Below are positions 1 to 5,471 of a stretch of 6,392 bases of DNA, in pieces (the first letter of the stretch is position 1; each line of letters begins with the position of its first letter). Origin of the DNA: an uncultured Oscillospiraceae bacterium. Its GTDB lineage: Bacteria > Bacillota > Clostridia > Oscillospirales > Ruminococcaceae. The notes beneath the pieces were generated by a model, which saw only the letters and a program-made list of their open reading frames with translations, was not told the DNA's origin and did not search any database. The position numbers and the translations under genes are program-made. The stretch covers positions 1-6,392 of the forward strand of contig CATXYA010000109.1 in assembly GCA_958403605.1 (NCBI GenBank), in the 5' to 3' direction.

Positions 1-1
1 G

Positions 2-376
2 GTGACGATGGAGGACATCCTGGAGGAGATCGTGGGCGACATGCAGGATGAATTCGACAACGAGGAAGAGCCCGTCGTGCCCTGCGAGGGCGGCGTGGCC
101 GCTTTGGGCAGCGCGGACTTAGAGGACGTCTTCGACGCGCTGGACATGGAAATGCCGGACAAGGACGACAAGGACGGGGACGGCGAGCCGGATTTTGACA
201 CCGTGGGCGGCCTGGTGGCCGACCAGCTGGGACACATCCCGGGGCCGGACGAAGCGGCCAGCGTGTGCTGGGGCGGCGTGCGCTTCACGGTGCTGAGCGC
301 CAGCGACCGGCGCATCGAGCGGGTGCGCTGTGAAAAAGAGGGCGCGGCGGGGGCCGCGCCGGAGGAGGATGCCTGA
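2..376 (+). CDS. CNNM/CorC (hemolysin C-like) family protein, C-terminal part, 5' truncated
   Basis: This is the C-terminal 124 residues of a membrane protein whose transmembrane domain and most of its CBS pair lie left of the window. It opens with TMEDILEEIVGDMQDEFD, the hallmark end of the CBS pair in CNNM/CorC/HlyC proteins. A transporter-associated domain follows (about residues 30-112), with the family's DT-GGLV-x(5)-GHIP core at 66-80 and a final strand ending RIERVRCE. The family is linked to magnesium/cobalt export or magnesium homeostasis at the cytoplasmic membrane; the last domain is cytosolic. Before the DT-GGLV core is an acidic loop (residues 53-66) containing a D-x-D-x-D-G-x-x-D pattern. 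The tail is Ala/Gly/Glu-rich. The stop codon shares its last base with the start of the Nudix gene, so the two are probably co-translated. Family assignment is firm; the transported ion cannot be read from this fragment. Confidence 0.9.
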   Translation: MTMEDILEEIVGDMQDEFDNEEEPVVPCEGGVAALGSADLEDVFDALDMEMPDKDDKDGDGEPDFDTVGGLVADQLGHIPGPDEAASVCWGGVRFTVLSASDRRIERVRCEKEGAAGAAPEEDA

Positions 377-921
377 TGGCACATTTTGAAAAGCAGCTTT
401 CCAGCGAGGAAAAGTTCGCCGGGCGCGTCATCACCGTGACGCTGGACACCGTGGAGCTGGAGAATGGGAACACCTCCACCCGCGAGGTGGTGCACCACCA
501 CGGCGGCGCGGGCGTGGCCGCGCTGAACGAGCGGGGCGAGGTGCACCTGGTGCGCCAGTACCGCTACGCGCTGGACCGGGAGCTGATCGAGATCCCGGCG
601 GGCAAGCTGGAGCGGGGGGAGGACCCCTTTGAGGCCGCGAAGCGCGAGCTGGGCGAGGAGGCGGGCCTGGAGGCCGCTACCTGGCGCGACCTGGGGCACA
701 TCATCCCCACCTGCGGCTATTGCAGCGAGATCATCTGGCTGTACGCCGCCAAGGACCTGACGGACGTGCGCCAGCACCTGGACCCGGACGAATTTTTGTC
801 CGTGTTCACGCTGCCGCTGGACCTGGCGGCCCAAAAGGTGCTGGCGGGCGAGATCACCGACGGCAAGACGGTGGCCGCCATTTTGAAGCTGAAGGCCCTG
901 CGCGACGAGGGCGAATTCTGA
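376..921 (+). CDS. Nudix hydrolase, probable ADP-ribose pyrophosphatase
   Basis: A 181-residue Nudix enzyme, the usual length for ADP-ribose pyrophosphatases, which hydrolyse ADP-ribose to AMP and ribose 5-phosphate in the cytosol. The Nudix box is perfect at residues 76-98: G76, E82, R90-E91, E94-E95 and G97-L98 fit GX5EX7REUXEEXGU and would bind the catalytic metal. It is preceded by ELIEIPAGK (69-77), typical of the ADP-ribose group, with the beta strand EVHLVRQYRYA (55-65) before it. After the box comes PTCGYCSE (111-118); many relatives have Pro-Gly where this protein has Cys113-Gly114. The ATG at 376 overlaps the previous stop by one base and has GGAGGAGG (361-368) seven bases upstream, which settles the start. 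A terminator follows at 940-964, making this the last gene of its unit. Related sugar-nucleotide diphosphates are possible substrates; the subfamily is inferred from sequence resemblance. Confidence 0.92.
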   Translation: MAHFEKQLSSEEKFAGRVITVTLDTVELENGNTSTREVVHHHGGAGVAALNERGEVHLVRQYRYALDRELIEIPAGKLERGEDPFEAAKRELGEEAGLEAATWRDLGHIIPTCGYCSEIIWLYAAKDLTDVRQHLDPDEFLSVFTLPLDLAAQKVLAGEITDGKTVAAILKLKALRDEGEF

Positions 922-933
922 CGCCGCAACACC

Positions 934-964
934 AAAAGGGGCAGAGCGCGCGCTCTGCCTTTTC
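934..964 (+). terminator. Intrinsic terminator after the Nudix gene
   Basis: A perfect 8-bp GC-rich stem (940-947 with 952-959, GGCAGAGC/GCTCTGCC) closes a GCGC loop at 948-951 and is followed directly by TTTT (960-963). AAAA at 934-937 could pair with the T run, with extra G residues unpaired, so it may also work weakly on the other strand. It starts 18 bases after the Nudix stop and separates that unit from the RCK genes. The T run is short, so termination may be incomplete. Confidence 0.82.
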
Positions 965-1038
965 TGTCGCCGGGGACGATATTCCGGGCCGCGGCGTCAT
1001 ATCCTAACAACAATGTGACAAAGGAGCATCCTGTAATA
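965..1038 (+). promoter_or_regulatory. Leader region before the first RCK gene
   Basis: These 74 bases follow the terminator and should hold the promoter of the RCK/YdbST array. I see TATCCT at 1000-1005, a 4/6 match to a -10 box, but no convincing -35 element at the right distance, so no sigma-factor class can be assigned. There is no clear operator or riboswitch fold. The ribosome binding site AAAGGAG lies at 1020-1026, with an unusually long 12-base gap to the ATG at 1039. An in-frame GTG at 1015 lies upstream of this site and so is not the likely start. Confidence 0.35.
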
Positions 1039-1674
1039 ATGAACATTTTGATCGTGGGCTGCCAGCGGGTGGGGCTGAAGCTGGTGTCGCTGCTGGAGAA
1101 GCTGGGGCACGACGTGTCCGTGCTGGACGCGGTGCCGCAGAACCTGGAGGCGCTGAACACCCTGGAGCCGCCCTTTACGGGCATGGCCACCGCGGGCGTG
1201 GCCATCGACGTGGACGTGCTGCGCTCGGCGGGCATCGAGGCCTGCGACGCGGTGGTGGCCGTGACGCGGGACGACAACGTGAACATCATGGTGGCGCAGA
1301 TCGCGCGCGAGATGTTCGGCGTTGAAAAGATCATCACCCGCATCACCGACCCGGCCAGCAAGGACGTGTACGCGGCGCGCTTCGGCCTGCGGGCCGTGTG
1401 CGGCACCAACCTGACGGCCAACGCCGTGCTGGCAAACCTGCTGGAGGAGGGCTCCGGAGAGCAGAGCGTGGTGTTCGGCTCGTCCACGGCGCTGTTTTCA
1501 GCGCTGCCCGCGGCGCCGGGCACCGGCGGGCTGCTGGTGGAGGAGGTGCGCCCGCCCCGCCCGGGGATGATCGTCTTTGGGCTGCTGCATCAAAGCGGCA
1601 TCATGGAGCTGGTGCGGCCCGAGCTGCGCCTTGCCGAGGGCGACAAGATCATTTTCAGCGAATTGGCGGACTGA
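1039..1674 (+). CDS. RCK/TrkA-type potassium channel regulatory protein (first of two)
   Basis: A 211-residue cytosolic protein of the RCK (KTN/TrkA-N) type. Such proteins form rings on potassium uptake or channel subunits and gate them on binding nucleotides such as NAD(H), ATP or ADP. The Rossmann fold begins at once: MNILIVG, then the dinucleotide loop at residues 7-12. This reads G-C-Q-R-V-G, so the middle glycine of GxGxxG is Gln9. Asp30 ends the second strand, where it would contact the ribose. VTRDDNVN (75-82) matches the family's T-x-D-x-x-N block. Residues about 140-211 look like a divergent RCK-C domain, ending with the typical L-x-L-x-x-GDKIIF strand (196-206). The ATG at 1039 is chosen because it begins the Rossmann strand and follows AAAGGAG. 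A second RCK gene follows after 14 bases. No pore gene is in view, so the partner channel is unknown. Confidence 0.87.
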   Translation: MNILIVGCQRVGLKLVSLLEKLGHDVSVLDAVPQNLEALNTLEPPFTGMATAGVAIDVDVLRSAGIEACDAVVAVTRDDNVNIMVAQIAREMFGVEKIITRITDPASKDVYAARFGLRAVCGTNLTANAVLANLLEEGSGEQSVVFGSSTALFSALPAAPGTGGLLVEEVRPPRPGMIVFGLLHQSGIMELVRPELRLAEGDKIIFSELAD

Positions 1675-1688
1675 AGGAGGAGCGGACG

Positions 1689-2357
1689 ATGCGCGTTTGT
1701 GTAGTGGGCGGCGGCAAGGTGGGGTACTACCTGGCCAAGACGCTGTTGGAGCACGGGCACGACCCAGTGCTGGTGGAAAAGGACCCGATGCTGTGCGCCC
1801 ACGTGGCCGACAGCCTGGACCTGAGGGTCATTTACGGCGACGGCACGGTGGTGGAGGTTTTGGAGAGCGCCGACGTGGGCAGCTGCGGCGCGCTGGTGGC
1901 GGTGACGGGCCGGGACGAGAACAACCTGGTGGCCTGCCAGCTGGCGAAGGAGGTGTTCCACGTGCGGCGCACGGTCGCCCGTGTCAACAACCCGAAAAAC
2001 GCCCCCATTTTGAAGCAGCTGGGCGTGGACATTGCGGTGTCGGCCACCGACAACCTGTCGCTGCTCATTGAGCGCGAGGTGGAGACGGCGGCCATCCAGC
2101 AGCTGTTGAGCCTGGCGGGGGGCACCGCCTCGCTGACGGAGATCGCCGTGCCGGACACCTTCCCGTACAGTGGCCAGACGCTGGCCCAGCTGCCCATCCC
2201 GGAGGACGTGGTGGTGATCAGCGTCACGCGCGGGGACGAGTTCATCGTGCCGCGTGGCAACACGCAGATCGTGTGCGGAGACAAACTGGTGGTGCTGGCG
2301 AAGAATACGAAGTTCCACGACTTGCTGCTGGCCTGGAAGCTGAACGGCGGCAAGTGA
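1689..2357 (+). CDS. RCK/TrkA-type potassium channel regulatory protein (second of two)
   Basis: A 222-residue RCK protein, the length of KtrA/KtrC-type regulators that control Ktr/Trk potassium uptake from the cytosolic face. It has a canonical GGGKVG loop (7-12, GxGxxG intact), Glu30 at the end of strand 2, YGDGT (49-53) and VTGRDENN (72-79), all standard for TrkA-N. Residues about 140-222 form an RCK-C domain: TEIAVPD, then PEDVVVISVTRGDEFIVPRG and the closing GDKLVVLA strand (198-204). The ATG follows AAGGAGG (1674-1680) by eight bases, and that site overlaps the last base of the preceding gene's stop, so the two are probably translated together. It is clearly a diverged paralogue of its neighbour, not a recent copy. 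With an intact glycine loop it is the better candidate for a normally ligand-responsive subunit; the pair may form a mixed ring, which is inference. Confidence 0.92.
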   Translation: MRVCVVGGGKVGYYLAKTLLEHGHDPVLVEKDPMLCAHVADSLDLRVIYGDGTVVEVLESADVGSCGALVAVTGRDENNLVACQLAKEVFHVRRTVARVNNPKNAPILKQLGVDIAVSATDNLSLLIEREVETAAIQQLLSLAGGTASLTEIAVPDTFPYSGQTLAQLPIPEDVVVISVTRGDEFIVPRGNTQIVCGDKLVVLAKNTKFHDLLLAWKLNGGK

Positions 2358-2370
2358 CCGAGTGCCAGAA

Positions 2371-2382
2371 GGGAGGGGCCCG
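2371..2382 (+). promoter_or_regulatory. Ribosome binding site that fixes the ydbS-like start
   Basis: GGGAGG at 2371-2376 is six bases before the ATG at 2383. An in-frame GTG at 2362 lies upstream of this site and would add only seven residues with no family resemblance, so 2383 is preferred. Confidence 0.7.
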
Positions 2383-2799
2383 ATGGATTTCCGAGTGACG
2401 CGGCGGGGCGCGGCCATTGTGAGCGCTTGGCTGGCCGGGGCGGGCGCGGTGCTGCTGGCCGTCTTTTGGCGCGGCGGCGCCGGGCTGCTGGTGCTGTGCT
2501 GCACGGCCTGGGGCGCGCTGTGCTTTTTTGGCGCGGCGCCGCGGCTGGCCTCGTGCGGCGTGCGCGTGGGCGGCAACCATTTGACGGTGCGCCAGGGGCT
2601 GCTGTTCCTCTCCACCAAGCGGCTGCCGCTGCGCTTTGTGACGGGCTGCCGCATCTTCCAGACGCCGCTTTGCCGCGCCGCGGGCGTGTGCGTGCTGCTG
2701 CTGTTTTCCAGCGGCACCGTGACACTGGTGGCGGGGGCGCGCCTGGCGGACGCCGAGGCGCTGGCGGCGCGCATCTCCCACGGGGGCAAGCTGGTATGA
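2383..2799 (+). CDS. YdbS-like membrane protein with one bacterial PH domain
   Basis: A 138-residue membrane protein. Two hydrophobic segments (about residues 10-28 and 33-50) form a hairpin, followed by one bacterial PH-type domain (bPH2, formerly DUF304) at about 54-132. The signature is GGNHLTVRQGLL (63-74), LPLRFVTGCRIFQTPLCR (81-98) and G101, matching the family pattern of a G-x-L strand, an L-P-x-x-x-V helix-facing strand and a Q-x-P-L-x-R turn. Bacillus YdbS is about 20 residues longer. In Bacillus subtilis, ydbS and ydbT are neighbours in the sigma-W envelope-stress regulon and have been linked to resistance to antimicrobial peptides from other bacilli; the biochemical activity is unknown. 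The gene ends in a 4-base ATGA overlap with the larger partner, so the two are almost surely translated together. The PH call rests on motif resemblance and on the paired context. Confidence 0.8.
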   Translation: MDFRVTRRGAAIVSAWLAGAGAVLLAVFWRGGAGLLVLCCTAWGALCFFGAAPRLASCGVRVGGNHLTVRQGLLFLSTKRLPLRFVTGCRIFQTPLCRAAGVCVLLLFSSGTVTLVAGARLADAEALAARISHGGKLV

Positions 2800-4169
2800 A
2801 AAAGCGGTTCCATCTGCTGTACGCGCTGCGCTATTTCCGCTATGGCCTGCTGCTGTGCCTGCTGCCCATGGTGCGGGCGCTGCTGGCCTTCCGCCTGGAC
2901 GCCTTTTGGGCCGCCCTGGGGCAGGACGCGGTGATCTTGGCGGTGTTTGCGGTGCTGGCGCTGGCGCTGTGGAGCGCCACGGGCTTTTGGCTGACGGCGG
3001 ACACCATTGAGACGGAGAGCGGCTTTTGGCTGCAGAACCACTACGCCTGGGCGCGCGCCAGCCTGGCGGCCCTGGAGGTGAGCCGGCCGCTGTACTGCCG
3101 CCTGCTGGGGGCCAGCCGCGTGGTGCTGTATTTCAAAAACTACTCCGCGCCCGCCACCTTTACCCTCTATCTGCACAAGAAGGACGCGGCGGCGCTGGCC
3201 GAGGACCTGATGCCCGTGAAGAGCGACGCCTCGGTGTTTGCGCCCGCGGGCTTTGAGCGGCTGACCTTCGCCATGCTCAGCGCCAACGTGCTCACCAGCT
3301 GCGCCTTCGTCTACATGGCGCTGCACAAGGCCAACGATTTCATCGACCAGGACCTGGAGGCCCTGGCCAAGGAGAACCTGACACGCCTGACCCAGCTGGC
3401 GGGCCTGTGGCTGCCCGCGGGCCTTTCGGCGCTGGCGGCGCTGTGCTTTTTGGTGGGCAGCATCACCTTTTTGTACGCCTTTTTGCACACGATGCACTTT
3501 TCCGTGTGCCGCAACGGCGGCGTGCTCATCAGCCGCGGCGGCTTTGTCACCAAGATCGAGCGGCGCATCCGCGTGGCGGCGGTGACGGCCTGCGAGGTGC
3601 GGGTGACGCCGGTGGCGCGGCTGCTGCGGCGCTACCCGGTGTACGTCTCGGCGGGCAGCTTTGCGGGCGGGGACATCCCGGTGCTGGTGTACAAAAAGGG
3701 CGCGGAGCAGATGCCCCAGGCGCTGCTGCCCAGCTTTACGGCCCCGGACGGCCCCCTGTGCGAGCCGGGGCGCAAGAGCCCGGTGCAGTATCTGTGGAAG
3801 CCCGGCGTGCTGCTGGCGCTGTTTTTGGGCATGGGCGGCGTGGCGCTGGCCTCGATGCCCGCGCTGCTGCCGGTGCTGGCCGTGCCCGTGGCACTGTCGT
3901 TTTTGTGCCTGCTGGTGTCCCTGGAGGGGATGCGGCGGGAGGGGCTGTGCAAAAACGCCAACCGCACACTTTCGGTGTGCTACACCCGCTTTTTCACCCG
4001 ACACGAGGTTTGCGTGCTGACGAGCGACCTCTCGTTCACCCTGTTTGAGACGCCCTTTGCCGTCAGCGCGGGGCGCTGCGACGTGACGGTGAATTTGCCC
4101 TGCCGCCGCCGGCTGCGGGTGCGCGGGGTGCTGCGCTACGCGGTGCAGGCCATCCCCTTTACCTTATAA
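2796..4169 (+). CDS. YdbT-like membrane protein with three bacterial PH domains
   Basis: A 457-residue polytopic protein built as three repeats of a hydrophobic pair plus a PH-like domain, the layout of YdbT (about 490 residues in Bacillus). Hydrophobic segments are at about 16-31, 44-65, 155-176, 203-232, 335-352 and 354-377. The PH-like blocks are about 66-148 (with EVSRPLYCRLLG, 95-106), 233-310 (CEVRVTPVARLLRR, 266-279) and 378-452 (FETPFAVSAGRCDVTV, 417-432). The third is the most divergent. Between the first block and the second membrane pair, and again at 177-200, are charged linkers. The start overlaps the ydbS-like stop as ATGA, with only a weak GGGGG site (2782-2786) nine bases upstream, so translation probably depends on coupling. 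The frame is open further upstream, but only across the ydbS-like gene in another frame. Molecular function is unknown; an envelope-stress role is inferred from Bacillus. Confidence 0.82.
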   Translation: MKKRFHLLYALRYFRYGLLLCLLPMVRALLAFRLDAFWAALGQDAVILAVFAVLALALWSATGFWLTADTIETESGFWLQNHYAWARASLAALEVSRPLYCRLLGASRVVLYFKNYSAPATFTLYLHKKDAAALAEDLMPVKSDASVFAPAGFERLTFAMLSANVLTSCAFVYMALHKANDFIDQDLEALAKENLTRLTQLAGLWLPAGLSALAALCFLVGSITFLYAFLHTMHFSVCRNGGVLISRGGFVTKIERRIRVAAVTACEVRVTPVARLLRRYPVYVSAGSFAGGDIPVLVYKKGAEQMPQALLPSFTAPDGPLCEPGRKSPVQYLWKPGVLLALFLGMGGVALASMPALLPVLAVPVALSFLCLLVSLEGMRREGLCKNANRTLSVCYTRFFTRHEVCVLTSDLSFTLFETPFAVSAGRCDVTVNLPCRRRLRVRGVLRYAVQAIPFTL

Positions 4170-4182
4170 GAGGGAGGATCTG

Positions 4183-4767
4183 ATGAATACACCGGCCTTG
4201 GAGACAGAACGCCTGATCCTGCGGAAATTTACGCCGGAGGACCTGGAGGCGCTCTTCCTCCTGCTGAAGGATAAAGAGGTCAACAGGTTCCTGCCCTGGG
4301 ATCCCCTGAAGGATCTGGCGGAAACGAAGAAATTTTATGAAGAGCGGTATGCGGCCAAATATGAGCAGCCGCAGGCCTATGCGTACGCCATCTGCCTGAA
4401 AAGCGACGATGTGCCCATCGGCTATCTGAATGTGGGGATGGAGGACAGCCACGATTTTGGCTATGGCCTGCGCAAGGAATTCTGGCATCGGGGAATTGTG
4501 ACCGAAGCGGGGAACGCGGTGGTGGAGCAGGTGAAGAAGGACGGGCTGCCCTTCATCACCGCGACCCATGACCGCAACAACCCCCGAAGCGGACGGGTGA
4601 TGCAGAAGCTCGGCATGAAATATTGCTATACCTATGAGGAGCAGTGGCAGCCGAAAGACTTCCCCGTGTTTTTCAGGATGTACCAGCTCAATTTTGACGG
4701 CAGCCGGGACTTTGTGTACCAGAAATACTGGGAGCTGTATGAAAACCACTTTGTCGAGGCGTTGTAG
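4183..4767 (+). CDS. GNAT family N-acetyltransferase, RimJ/RimL-like, probably horizontally acquired
   Basis: A 194-residue acetyltransferase using acetyl-CoA in the cytosol. It starts with ETERLILRKFTPEDLEALF (7-25), the standard RimJ/RimL-type opening. The acetyl-CoA segment is GYGLRKEFWHRGIVTEA (93-109), in which WHRG replaces the usual W-G-K-G. NNPRSGRVMQKLGMKY (132-147) is the motif that follows in this group. The C-terminal extension (150-194) with QWQPKDF and YQKYWELY is, from memory, characteristic of one GNAT subfamily widespread in low-GC Bacillota; its substrate is not known to me. AGGGAGG (4171-4177) is five bases before the ATG, and the gene begins 13 bases after the ydbT-like stop. 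By hand count its GC is about 55% (299 of 540 bases, 4201-4740), well below its neighbours, with many A/T-ending codons. I infer recent transfer. It may acetylate a small molecule or a protein end. Confidence 0.88.
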   Translation: MNTPALETERLILRKFTPEDLEALFLLLKDKEVNRFLPWDPLKDLAETKKFYEERYAAKYEQPQAYAYAICLKSDDVPIGYLNVGMEDSHDFGYGLRKEFWHRGIVTEAGNAVVEQVKKDGLPFITATHDRNNPRSGRVMQKLGMKYCYTYEEQWQPKDFPVFFRMYQLNFDGSRDFVYQKYWELYENHFVEAL

Positions 4768-4837
4768 CGGGGCCGCCGCGGTGCGGGACGGGACGCAGGC
4801 GTCCGGCGTCAGGCGTCAACAGAACGGAGGGACCCCG
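4768..4837 (+). other. Spacer between the two acetyltransferase genes, with short repeats
   Basis: Seventy GC-rich bases. They contain an imperfect hairpin (GGACGC 4791-4796 with GCGTCC 4799-4804, effectively a 5-bp stem), which is not followed by a T run and so is not a standard terminator. It overlaps three 7-base repeats at 4797-4817. The end carries CGGAGG (4825-4830), the ribosome binding site for the next gene. No promoter is recognisable. Confidence 0.5.
4797..4817. repeat. Three tandem copies of a 7-base unit (AGGCGTC)
   Basis: Units begin at 4797, 4804 and 4811 and read AGGCGTC, CGGCGTC, AGGCGTC, so the core GGCGTC recurs every seven bases. The array is too short to infer function. 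It could be a slippage product, possibly at the junction left when the preceding low-GC gene arrived. Confidence 0.6.
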
Positions 4838-5401
4838 ATGAAAAAACAAGATGCCGTCTGGACCAAGGACGGCTTTGTGCTGCGCCTGGCGCGGGAGACC
4901 GACGCGCAGGCCTACTATGAACAGAATTACTGCCCGCTGGACCCGGAGGTGGCGCGCCTGACCGGGTGCAAGGAGTCGTTTTTCCCAGAAGAGGTGGGCG
5001 CGTTTTTCTCCCGCTGTTTGGCGGACGACGACTGTTATTTGTTTTTGCTGATCGCGCCCGACGGGCGGATCGTGGGCGAAAGCGTCATCAATGAGATCGA
5101 CTTTTCGCTGCGGAGCGCCAATTTCCGCATTGCGCTGTTCCACCCCACGGTGCGCGGCAGGGGCATCGGGACCTGGGCGGCGCAGGCCACGCGCGATTTT
5201 GCCTTTTCCGTGCTGAAGCTGCACCGCTTGTCGCTGGACGTTTTCTCCTTCAATCCCCGCGCGGAGCGCGTCTATGCCAAGGCGGGGTTTCAGCGGGAGG
5301 GCGTGCTGCGGGACGCCGTGCGGGACGGCAATCGTTATGCGGATGACATTTTGATGGCGATGCTGGAAGAGGACTGGAAAAAATGCAAGGAGCTGCCATG
5401 A
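4838..5401 (+). CDS. GNAT family N-acetyltransferase (second, unrelated subfamily)
   Basis: A 187-residue acetyltransferase transferring acetyl from acetyl-CoA to an unknown amine. The opening TKDGFVLRLARETDAQAYYEQ (9-29) is the usual first strand and helix. LIAPDGRIVGESVINEID (71-88) is the central strand pair. The acetyl-CoA loop is R106-G-R-G109-I-G111 (Q/R-x-x-G-x-G/A) followed by the helix TWAAQATRDFAF. NPRAERVYAKAGFQREGVLR (139-158) is the standard late motif with the N-x-x-A-x-x-x-Y-x-K-x-G-F pattern. DDILMAMLEEDW near the end is typical of small-molecule or alpha-amino acetylating relatives such as spermidine or RimJ/RimL-like enzymes. CGGAGG (4825-4830) is seven bases before the ATG; open frame upstream only overlaps the previous gene. 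GC is intermediate (58-67% in sampled lines). It shares no close similarity with the preceding acetyltransferase. The substrate cannot be assigned. Confidence 0.9.
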   Translation: MKKQDAVWTKDGFVLRLARETDAQAYYEQNYCPLDPEVARLTGCKESFFPEEVGAFFSRCLADDDCYLFLLIAPDGRIVGESVINEIDFSLRSANFRIALFHPTVRGRGIGTWAAQATRDFAFSVLKLHRLSLDVFSFNPRAERVYAKAGFQREGVLRDAVRDGNRYADDILMAMLEEDWKKCKELP

Positions 5402-5471
5402 CCCGCTTGCTTCCGCCCCGGCGGAGCGGCGCGGCGGCCGCGGGCCGGCCCTGCAAAAGAGGAACGCTGTG
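5402..5471 (+). other. GC-rich spacer with a small hairpin
   Basis: This spacer separates the second acetyltransferase from the HAD gene. TCCGCC (5412-5417) and GGCGGA (5420-5425) can pair around a short C-rich loop. A second very GC-rich stretch (5426-5453) could fold further. No T run follows, so at most it is a weak or Rho-assisted stop. AGAGGA at 5458-5463 is the ribosome binding site for the HAD gene, eight bases before the ATG at 5472; the in-frame GTG at 5469 is less well placed. No promoter is evident. Confidence 0.45.

Noticed and set aside
976..1005. Possible sigma-W or sigma-A promoter before the RCK genes
   Set aside because: Only a weak -10-like TATCCT is present. No -35 at suitable spacing and no sigma-W AAC/CGTA pair were found, so no specific promoter is claimed.
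2427..2795. Upstream extension of the ydbT-like frame to an ATG at 2427
   Set aside because: The added residues are low-complexity Gly/Ala/Arg and overlap the ydbS-like gene in another frame. The ATGA junction at 2796 gives a membrane-protein start that fits the family.
1590..4004. An 804-codon open frame on the minus strand
   Set aside because: It lies antisense to the RCK and YdbST genes and encodes repetitive His/Gln/Arg/Ala-rich sequence, as expected opposite high-GC genes. It has no recognisable domain or good ribosome binding site.
4634..4837. Possible N-terminal extension of the second acetyltransferase into the first gene
   Set aside because: The extension is a Ser/Thr/Gly-rich shadow of the first acetyltransferase. 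The ATG at 4838 has a well-spaced CGGAGG and begins the normal GNAT fold.
5412..5425. Hairpin considered as an intrinsic terminator
   Set aside because: The stem is short, the loop is only two bases if fully paired, and no T run follows.
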